Shown here one piece after another: positions 6,665 through 12,625 of a DNA stretch of 18,945 bases. Numbering within the stretch: the first letter of the stretch is position 1; the number at the start of each line of letters is the position of its first letter. The stretch is from Firmicutes bacterium UBA5493. Its GTDB lineage: Bacteria; Bacillota; Limnochordia; Darwinibacteriales; Darwinibacteriaceae. The notes below the pieces were generated by a model. That model had not been told where the DNA came from. It made no database searches and saw only the letters and a program-made list of their open reading frames with translations. Made by a program: the position numbers and the translations under genes. The DNA lies in assembly GCA_002424045.1 (NCBI GenBank), contig DIPH01000016.1, positions 1 through 18,945 of the forward strand, written 5' to 3'.

Positions 6665-7564
6665 ATGAAAAGAATGGTAATTAGCCTGGTTCTTGTTGCC
6701 ATTGTGGTTGTAGTTAGTCCGGTATCTGGTCATGAACTTCAGGTAGTAACAACTTTCTCCATCTTGGAGGATCTTGTCCAGCAAGTTGGAGGAGACCGGG
6801 TAATAGTGAATTCGTTGGTACCCCGAGGTTCAGATCCCCATAGCTGGGAACCTACTCCTAGAGAAGCGAGAATGGTTGCTCAGGCCGAACTTCTTATTGC
6901 CAATGGTGGAGGTTTTGATGATTGGTTACTTGGCCTAATGAAAAACGCTGCGAAAGTTGACAGCCTTTTGGTGTTTGCCTCACAAGGCCTTGAGGCCCTT
7001 GAACATGGACACGCACATGGCGAGGGAGATGATCACAACCATCACCATGGCGATCCACACTTCTGGTTAAACGTCCCCAACTCCATCTTCTATGTTGATC
7101 AAATTACCCAGGGCCTAGTCACCGCCTCCCCAGACGATGCATCCTACTTTCAGGAGCGCTCTAGAGCGTACATCGAGGAATTGGTGGAGCTTGACGAGTG
7201 GATTGTGGGGGAATGCGAAAAGATTCCTCGTGAAAACAGAGTGATTGTCACCTATCACAATGCCTTTAGCTACTTGGCTGAGGGCTATGGATTTGAAGTA
7301 GCGGAGTTTTTGGTGACAAACCCCGAAGCGGAGCCCTCACCTCGAGATTTGGCGCGTCTGGTGGATCTCCTTGGTGGCATGAACAAGCGGGTTCTCTTCG
7401 CCGAACCACAGCTGACAAGCGGCACCCGTTATATGCAGGCTTTAGCAAAGGAAGTTGGGGGAGAGCTTTACACACTCTATAGCGACAGCCTAAGCACAGA
7501 GATTTCTACCTATGTGGAGATGATGAAATACAATACGCGAACTCTAGTGGAGGCCTTAGAATAA
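6665..7564 (+). CDS. znuA: Zinc-type ABC transporter substrate-binding protein (ZnuA-like)
   Basis: This is a cluster A-I metal-binding protein (ZnuA/TroA family) that captures metal outside the membrane and passes it to the permease. The 299-residue product has a signal peptide (residues 1-22), predicted ligands His59 (DPHSWEPTPRE), His132 (DPHFWL), His198 (TYHNAFSYL) and Asp274 (YSDSL), and a His-rich loop at 114-128. A histidine at the third site and the His-rich loop favour zinc over manganese; this is inference. The signal peptide has no lipobox cysteine, which is odd for a monoderm Gram-positive, where such proteins are usually lipoproteins; the protein may stay anchored by its leader or the organism may have an outer membrane. 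The stop overlaps the ATPase start by one base. Confidence 0.93.
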   Translation: MKRMVISLVLVAIVVVVSPVSGHELQVVTTFSILEDLVQQVGGDRVIVNSLVPRGSDPHSWEPTPREARMVAQAELLIANGGGFDDWLLGLMKNAAKVDSLLVFASQGLEALEHGHAHGEGDDHNHHHGDPHFWLNVPNSIFYVDQITQGLVTASPDDASYFQERSRAYIEELVELDEWIVGECEKIPRENRVIVTYHNAFSYLAEGYGFEVAEFLVTNPEAEPSPRDLARLVDLLGGMNKRVLFAEPQLTSGTRYMQALAKEVGGELYTLYSDSLSTEISTYVEMMKYNTRTLVEALE

Positions 7565-8340
7565 TGTCGCATGTCTATTCGGCTGATTTAGCCTTAAACA
7601 TCAAGAACCTTACTGCAGGATATCCAGATAATGTTGTACTCAAAGATGTATCCTGGCAGGTAAAGAAAGGAACCCTGGCCGCGATTATAGGCCCTAATGG
7701 TGGAGGCAAGTCCACCTTGCTCAAAACTGCGGTGGGGTTATTGCCGCCATTTGAGTACAAAATCATGGAGCTTTTGGGGCATCCTCCAAGAACTGGGCGC
7801 AAGCAAGTGGCGTATTTGCCCCAGCAAGAGGAAGTCGACTGGAACTTTCCCATCACTGTCTTAGATGTGGTGTTGCAGGGGAGGTTGGTGAGACAAGGAC
7901 TTTGGGGACGGTATTCCAAGGAAGATTACGATTCCAGCCATGAAGCTCTTGCTTTTTTTGGCCTAGAAAGGTACAAACATACGCAAGTTGGTTCCCTCAG
8001 TGGAGGGCAAAGGCAAAGGGTATTTTTGGCTCGGGCACTGGTCCAAGAGGCGGATCTCATTCTTCTCGATGAGCCTTCTACAGGTCTGGATGCCAAAGCA
8101 CAGCACGAGTTGGCAGACCTTTTTTTGACCCTAAGTCAAGGCGGGAAGACCATCGTTGCTGCAACCCATGATCTGAATTGCCTGACCGAATGCTTTGATC
8201 ATGTACTAGCCCTTGACGGCCGTGTCTTGGTTGAAGGAAAACCGGATGAGGTGCTAACCGAGGCTAATATGGTGAAGCTTTTTGCGAGGCACTTTCCCAA
8301 AGTGGGTTCGCGCGGGGAGGTAATGCTCCATGAGCATTGA
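7564..8340 (+). CDS. znuC: Zinc/manganese ABC transporter ATP-binding protein (ZnuC-like)
   Basis: The cytoplasmic ATPase powers metal import with the neighbouring binding protein and permease. The 258-residue product has Walker A GPNGGGKST (43-51), a Q-loop at YLPQQ (84-88), the signature LSGGQRQR (from 145), Walker B ADLILLDEP (163-171), a D-loop and the switch histidine in AATHD (His202). VDWNFPITVLDVVLQGR is characteristic of the metal-importer subgroup. The ATG overlaps the stop of the binding-protein gene (TAATG) and its own 3' end overlaps the permease start by 11 bases, so all three subunits are translationally coupled. The segment GPNGGGKST has an extra Gly in place of the usual Ala or Ser, which is common in this subgroup. 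Confidence 0.95.
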   Translation: MSHVYSADLALNIKNLTAGYPDNVVLKDVSWQVKKGTLAAIIGPNGGGKSTLLKTAVGLLPPFEYKIMELLGHPPRTGRKQVAYLPQQEEVDWNFPITVLDVVLQGRLVRQGLWGRYSKEDYDSSHEALAFFGLERYKHTQVGSLSGGQRQRVFLARALVQEADLILLDEPSTGLDAKAQHELADLFLTLSQGGKTIVAATHDLNCLTECFDHVLALDGRVLVEGKPDEVLTEANMVKLFARHFPKVGSRGEVMLHEH

Positions 8341-9151
8341 GCTTATTCTCGAACCATTTCAATATGGTTTCATGGTTAGAGCCTTTGTAGGTACAGGACT
8401 GGTTTCTATTATCGCTGCCGCGGTTGGTACCTTTGTAGTTCTTAAAGGTCTAGCTTTTATGGGTGATGCCATTTCCCACACTGCTTTCACTGGGATTGCC
8501 CTTGCTTTGATTCTGGGCATTAGCGTTTATGTGGGAGCTCTGTTTTTTGCCGTCTTGACCGCCCTGGGTGTTGTTTTTTTGACCAGGATTTCGAAGGTGA
8601 ACAACGATACCGCCCTGGCTATTTTATTTACGGGCATCTTTGCACTAGGCATAGTGCTGTTGTCGGGAACTCCAGGTTTTTCCGGGGATCTAAATAGCCT
8701 TCTCCTGGGGTCTGTCATGGCGATCCAAGCCAAGGAGCTTATGCTCGTGGCCTCTGTAGCCCTGGTTCTGGGTGTTGTCATGGCCCTCTTTTTTCGGCGC
8801 TTTGTTTTGGTTTCTTTTGATCCAGTTGGAGCAGAGGCTGCGGGCTTTCCCGTGGCGTTCTTCCAGGGCATGCTTTTGATAATTATTGCAGTGGCAATTG
8901 TAGTTTCCATCCAAGCAGTAGGTGTTGTCCTGGTTGTGGCCCTTTTGATTACGCCAGCAGCGACCGCAAGCTTAATCACAAAGCGCTTGAAAATTCTTGT
9001 TCTACTGTCGTCTGCATTTGGTCTCTTGTCGTCCTTCCTGGGACTTTACATCTCCTACTTTTACGGTGCTCCTCCTGGAGCGACAGTTGTCTTAGTAGCC
9101 ACAGCCTTATTTGGGCTTATCTTGGGAATCCAGAAACTGCGAGGGGCATAG
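8330..9151 (+). CDS. znuB: Zinc/manganese ABC transporter permease (ZnuB-like)
   Basis: The 273-residue product is an ABC-3 family permease with about eight membrane segments that forms the metal channel as a dimer. Conserved features include LKGLAFMGDAISHTAF near residues 38-53 and the segment SIQAVGVVLVVALLITPAATASL near residues 188-210, both typical of ZnuB/MntB/TroB proteins. It starts at the ATG at 8330 inside the end of the ATPase gene, with GGGGAGG upstream. The next gene starts 16 bases after its stop. Substrate is inferred from the His-rich binding protein rather than from the permease itself. Confidence 0.94.
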   Translation: MSIELILEPFQYGFMVRAFVGTGLVSIIAAAVGTFVVLKGLAFMGDAISHTAFTGIALALILGISVYVGALFFAVLTALGVVFLTRISKVNNDTALAILFTGIFALGIVLLSGTPGFSGDLNSLLLGSVMAIQAKELMLVASVALVLGVVMALFFRRFVLVSFDPVGAEAAGFPVAFFQGMLLIIIAVAIVVSIQAVGVVLVVALLITPAATASLITKRLKILVLLSSAFGLLSSFLGLYISYFYGAPPGATVVLVATALFGLILGIQKLRGA

Positions 9152-9167
9152 ATTAGGAGGGGATTGT

Positions 9168-10073
9168 ATGCTAGATCACCCCCATGTCCTTACCACCACA
9201 GTAAAGGCGGAAGAAGAGGGTGTTATGGTCAAGGACATTGTCTATGGCCGCTTAGAACTCAGCCGTGGTTTGTTACGTCGCATGAAAAGGGGCGGAGGCG
9301 TCTATCTCAACGGACAGAGGGATTATTTAACTAGGCGGGTTACGGCAGGTGACACCATCCAAATTGTCTTTTTTGACGAGAAGACAACCATGAAGCCCCA
9401 AGACATCCCTTTTGACATTGTGTATGAAGATGAGTATCTGCTAATTATAAATAAGGATGCAGGGATGCCTGTGCATCCAACTGGCGCTTACCAGGAGGGA
9501 ACCCTGGCCAATGCCATAGCCTATTATTGGCGCAAGATTGGTCTGAACACCAAGGTGCGTTTGGTGCATCGCATCGATAAGGACACATCGGGTCTCATCT
9601 TGGTTGCCAAAGAACCCTTTACCCTGCAAAGACTCTTACAGCAGTTGAGTCGTCAGGAGTTGGTCAGGGAGTATCTAGCCATTGTAGAAGGTGAAATGAC
9701 GAGCCAGCAAGGTGTGCTTACGATGGCCATAGGGCGGTCCATGGACCATGGAGTCAAAAGGGCGGTCAAAGAAGGGGGCAAGGAAGCCAGGACGGTTTAC
9801 AAAGTGCTCCGTGCTAGTCCCAAGGCAACATTACTAAGAGCTCGCTTAGAGAGCGGCCGCACCCATCAGATTCGCGTGCATTTTGCGGACCTCGGTCATC
9901 CGGTTTTAGGTGACCCACTATACAGTGAAGCTCTACCAGGGATACCAGGTCAAGCATTGCATGCGTGGAGACTAGAGTTTGTCCATCCAAGAACGGAACA
10001 AAGACATGTCGTAACTTCCCCCATACCAAAAGAGATGCTTAATTTGTGGAGAAAGTCCTGGAAGGAGCAGTAA
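9168..10073 (+). CDS. RluA-family RNA pseudouridine synthase
   Basis: Enzymes of this family convert specific uridines in rRNA or tRNA to pseudouridine. The 301-residue product has an N-terminal S4-like RNA-binding region (about 20-72) and the catalytic domain with HRIDKDTSG, whose Asp137 is the expected nucleophile, followed by the C-terminal motif SGRTHQIRVHFADLGHPVLGDPLY. Which position is modified cannot be read from sequence; it resembles the RluD/YlyB/YjbO group. The ATG at 9168 follows AGGAGGGG by a proper distance. A 5' extension to TTG at 9111 would run into the permease gene and has no ribosome binding site. Its presence in a transporter run looks like simple co-transcription. Confidence 0.94.
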   Translation: MLDHPHVLTTTVKAEEEGVMVKDIVYGRLELSRGLLRRMKRGGGVYLNGQRDYLTRRVTAGDTIQIVFFDEKTTMKPQDIPFDIVYEDEYLLIINKDAGMPVHPTGAYQEGTLANAIAYYWRKIGLNTKVRLVHRIDKDTSGLILVAKEPFTLQRLLQQLSRQELVREYLAIVEGEMTSQQGVLTMAIGRSMDHGVKRAVKEGGKEARTVYKVLRASPKATLLRARLESGRTHQIRVHFADLGHPVLGDPLYSEALPGIPGQALHAWRLEFVHPRTEQRHVVTSPIPKEMLNLWRKSWKEQ

Positions 10074-10076
10074 CTG

Positions 10077-10505
10077 ATGTTTGAAGTGACTGGGAAAATG
10101 GTTTGGAAAGGCACTAAGACAGGCCTATTGACAACGTGGGAGCTGGCGAAAGTGGTAGTACCCACAGCCGTGATTGTGGCGATTTTTAGGGCTAGTGGTT
10201 TTTTAGATACTCTGACTGCGCTTTTCGCTCCATATATGGGGTTTTTCGGTCTTTCGGGCGAAGCCGCGGTAGTTCTATTTAGCGGCTATTTTGTGAACCT
10301 CTACGCAGCAGCCGGTAGCATTATGGCTTTGAATCTCACGATCAGCGAAATCACGATCTGCGCCGTTATGCTGGGCTTTTGCCATTCTCTCTTAGTCGAA
10401 TTGCCCATCAGTCAAAAAGCCGGCAGCCCCCTGGGCTATATCTTTATCATCCGGCTGGGTTGTTCTCTAGCTGTGGGCTGGCTCCTGGGGGTGATCTTAC
10501 CATGA
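10077..10505 (+). CDS. Gate-domain (nucleoside recognition) membrane protein, first of pair
   Basis: The 142-residue product has about four membrane segments and belongs to the Gate/nucleoside-recognition family (PF07670), which includes SpmA, SpmB and YjiG/YjiH. Recognisable are PTAVIVAIFRASGFLD and GLSGEAAVVLFSGYFVNLYAAAGSI, with the small-residue-rich middle helices. It is shorter than SpmA of Bacillus. AAGGAG lies upstream of the ATG at 10077, three bases after the previous stop, and its stop overlaps the next start (ATGA). Members often come as adjacent pairs that presumably assemble together. The transported or sensed molecule is unknown despite the domain name. Confidence 0.85.
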   Translation: MFEVTGKMVWKGTKTGLLTTWELAKVVVPTAVIVAIFRASGFLDTLTALFAPYMGFFGLSGEAAVVLFSGYFVNLYAAAGSIMALNLTISEITICAVMLGFCHSLLVELPISQKAGSPLGYIFIIRLGCSLAVGWLLGVILP

Positions 10506-10933
10506 ACATTCTTTGGGAAGGATTCTTGCAGGGTATGGGAGGTCTTTGGACCGTTGCTTGTGTGGTGATTCCCCTGATGATTGTGTTGGAAATTGCCGAG
10601 AGCAATGGCTTGCTCCAGAAACTAAATCGCCTTCTGGCCAAACCTTTTCGGGTGATCGGCCTCGGTGAAGACGGAGCATTTCCTGTCGTCGTGGCCGTGG
10701 TGTTTGGCATTACCTACGGATCGGGTGTGATCATAAATCACGTACGTGCGGGGAAGGTAACACCTAAAGAAGCCCGGGTGATTGGGACCTTCATGGCCAT
10801 AGCCCACGCCTTGATTGAGGATACGATCATTTTCTGGGTTCTTGGAGCACCTTTGTTACTTCTCCTTACTCCTCGACTTATATTGGCTTATGTCATGTCC
10901 TATGTGGTAAACGCACGCCAAACGTTGAATTAG
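10502..10933 (+). CDS. Gate-domain (nucleoside recognition) membrane protein, second of pair
   Basis: The 143-residue product is a second Gate-family membrane protein, related to the one just upstream: GLGEDGAFPVVVAVVFGITYGSGVI aligns with the GLSGEAAVV segment of its partner. It has about four membrane segments. IAHALIEDTIIF near residue 100 is a motif common in SpmB-like proteins. The ATG at 10502 overlaps the upstream stop by four bases; a longer frame opening at 10379 lies inside the previous gene and is not credible. The last four bases overlap the end of the convergent gene at 10930-12057, so no terminator separates the two. A link with spore maturation is possible by family only. Confidence 0.85.
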   Translation: MNILWEGFLQGMGGLWTVACVVIPLMIVLEIAESNGLLQKLNRLLAKPFRVIGLGEDGAFPVVVAVVFGITYGSGVIINHVRAGKVTPKEARVIGTFMAIAHALIEDTIIFWVLGAPLLLLLTPRLILAYVMSYVVNARQTLN

Positions 10934-12057
10934 CCAACGGGGATAACCTCAAGGCGATGGATTAACCAATGGTGTTCACCTGGGGTTAGGCCCATATGCA
11001 AGAGTAATTTTGTGTTTGTGCTCTCCGCGTGGGGCACAAAGACGGTGATCGTAAAGGGATCCAAAACCGCATATTCCACAGACCAAGGTATACGAGCATT
11101 CAGACTCAGCAGGAACTTTAAAACCTCAACTTGGCCCTGGGCAATGCCTGGGTCCAAGAACATAAGGAGTTGCTCTCCATTTTCTGTCTGCACAGTCTCG
11201 CGTAATGCTTGTACAAACTCTCTCGCGGAGCCGAGCAGTTCTTCGGGAATTTGCGGCCCGTGGGGTTTCAGTTGAAAACTCTGCAATTCCAGCCTCCCAA
11301 AGCGTTCTTGCCAGATTACGGAGGCTTGGTACCTAAAGCCGCGCTCTGTAGATAAGATGATCGTAAACTGGTCCCGCAATTCGCCGGTCATCTGGCCATG
11401 AGAGAGCGGAAGGCTTGCCAGGTATCCTGCTAAGCTCGTTTCCCTAAGGGCAGGGCTGAGAAGTGCTTCTATCTCCGTAGCATTTCTGTGATTGATGGCA
11501 TTGATCAGCCTGGACATCTGCATCTGAAGTCTGGATGCGAATTCGTCCACCACGGGGGCATTGTGTATTTCTTCTTCGATGGAAACGTCCCTGGTATCAC
11601 GGACTGTCAAGGTTGGATACAAGGGGGGATGGCTCTGCCACTCCACAAACCAGTCACTGGGAAGTTCCATGTTAACCTGGCTGCCATCGATGGGGAATGA
11701 AAATTCGGGAAACCACAGACTGTCACGGTCTAGGAACAGCTCTGTGCCATTAAGGTCGAGAAATCCTTCATAGGCAAAGCTCAAGGTCTGAGACCGCACC
11801 TCTCGTAAAGACAAAGAGACCATTGTACCATGAGCTCCGCGCTCGGTAGTATACTCCATTAACTCGTCTGCCCAGAGTTCTGTGATTTGTGCGGTGGGAA
11901 AGAGCATGAAGGATGGTGAAGAGGTGATCGGTTCCATAACAACTTCACCATGCACCCGCAAAAACCCACTGTCAGGTAGGAATAAGACTTGTACCTCAGC
12001 GTCGACCGCTCCCCCTAATAGAAGTAGCAGAATAACTGCAAGTAGACCTTTTCTCAT
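10930..12057 (-). CDS. Secreted protein of unknown function with two repeated C-terminal units
   Basis: I do not recognise the whole protein. The 375-residue product has a signal peptide (residues 1-20, ending AVDA). Residues about 21-150 are beta-rich and look like the N-terminal sandwich of M1-type peptidase relatives (LSFAYEGFLDLNGTELFL, DSLWFPEF), but no HExxH zinc site follows. The C-terminal half contains two similar units, about 174-265 and 277-375: each starts with a helix, then a leucine-rich segment (IEALLSPALRE; QLLMFLDPGIAQ) and a SLP or SLN turn, then beta strands, as in NTF2-like folds. The ATG at 12057 overlaps the stop of the upstream acetyltransferase (TAATG) with AAGGAG before it, so the two are co-transcribed. 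Extracellular or cell-surface location is likely. Confidence 0.75.
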   Translation of the reverse strand: MRKGLLAVILLLLLGGAVDAEVQVLFLPDSGFLRVHGEVVMEPITSSPSFMLFPTAQITELWADELMEYTTERGAHGTMVSLSLREVRSQTLSFAYEGFLDLNGTELFLDRDSLWFPEFSFPIDGSQVNMELPSDWFVEWQSHPPLYPTLTVRDTRDVSIEEEIHNAPVVDEFASRLQMQMSRLINAINHRNATEIEALLSPALRETSLAGYLASLPLSHGQMTGELRDQFTIILSTERGFRYQASVIWQERFGRLELQSFQLKPHGPQIPEELLGSAREFVQALRETVQTENGEQLLMFLDPGIAQGQVEVLKFLLSLNARIPWSVEYAVLDPFTITVFVPHAESTNTKLLLHMGLTPGEHHWLIHRLEVIPVG

Positions 12058-12503
12058 TACTCCATCTCCTTGACGCCGCCTACATGGTAGCGCATAATGC
12101 GGTGGGGAATACCACCATCTTGGAATATTGGACCTTGGGCTCTAAAACCCAGCTTTTCATAAAAACACAGAGCCTGAATCTGGGCTCCCAATACGAACTC
12201 TTCAACGCCTGCGCCCTTGGCCTGCTCTATCATGGCACGAATCAGCCCACTTCCTAGACCAAGACCCCTAAACTCACTCAAAATGGCCACTCTGCCAATT
12301 GCTGCGGTACGCTCGTGGAGCATTAATCGTCCAGTGCCCACCAGGGAACCCTCTAGAAACACGCCAAAGTGTTTGGCGGTGAGATCATGGCTATCGTGCT
12401 CCTCCTCAAGGGGTACCCGCTGTTCTTCCACAAAAACCTCAAGCCTAATCTTCATAGCCTGTGAAAATTCGTTTTGCTGCAATTCTCTATAGATAGCGAG
12501 CAA
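12057..12503 (-). CDS. GNAT family N-acetyltransferase, ElaA/YjcF-like
   Basis: The 148-residue product is an acetyl-CoA-dependent acyltransferase of the GNAT fold. The N-terminal IRLEVFVEEQRVPLEEEHD is characteristic of the ElaA/YjcF branch, and the acetyl-CoA pyrophosphate loop is visible as GRVAILSEFRGLGLGSGLI. The C-terminal FYEKLGFRAQGPIFQDGGIPHRIM is also typical of this branch. The substrate is unknown. The start is TTG at 12503, supported by GGAGGAGG seven bases upstream and the absence of a better ATG. It is the first gene of a pair with the secreted protein at 10930-12057 and is transcribed divergently from the aminotransferase-reductase gene. Confidence 0.88.
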   Translation of the reverse strand: MLAIYRELQQNEFSQAMKIRLEVFVEEQRVPLEEEHDSHDLTAKHFGVFLEGSLVGTGRLMLHERTAAIGRVAILSEFRGLGLGSGLIRAMIEQAKGAGVEEFVLGAQIQALCFYEKLGFRAQGPIFQDGGIPHRIMRYHVGGVKEME

Positions 12504-12551
12504 TGGTGAACCTCCTCCGATGATCCTAACCTTTATGTTTTGTCTTTTCTA

Positions 12552-12580
12552 TTGAAATACCTGCCTAGAATTGCTATAAT
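12552..12580 (+). promoter_or_regulatory. Near-consensus vegetative promoter
   Basis: TTGAAA at 12552-12557 and TATAAT at 12575-12580 are separated by 17 bases, the optimal spacing for the main vegetative sigma factor. TG at 12572-12573 adds an extended -10 element. It drives the aminotransferase-reductase gene starting at 12626. It is by far the best promoter match I found in the window, implying strong or constitutive transcription unless a repressor intervenes. Confidence 0.85.
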
Positions 12581-12589
12581 AAACAATGT

Positions 12590-12602
12590 GCACAAAGTGT
12601 GC
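12590..12602 (+). promoter_or_regulatory. Short inverted repeat at the transcription start
   Basis: GCACA (12590-12594) and TGTGC (12598-12602) form a perfect five-base inverted repeat separated by AAG. It begins about ten bases after the -10 element, exactly where transcription should start. It could be an operator or a 5' mRNA hairpin; it is short enough to be chance. Confidence 0.3.
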
Positions 12603-12625
12603 TCAATATTTCGGGGAGGTCAAGG

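Noticed and set aside
8527..8979. 150-codon open frame on the minus strand
   Set aside because: Antisense to the ABC permease; its Thr/Ala/Lys-rich composition is what a reversed hydrophobic membrane gene produces.
9111..9167. Upstream extension of the pseudouridine synthase gene to a TTG
   Set aside because: It overlaps the permease coding region and lacks a Shine-Dalgarno site, while the ATG at 9168 has AGGAGGGG in the right place.
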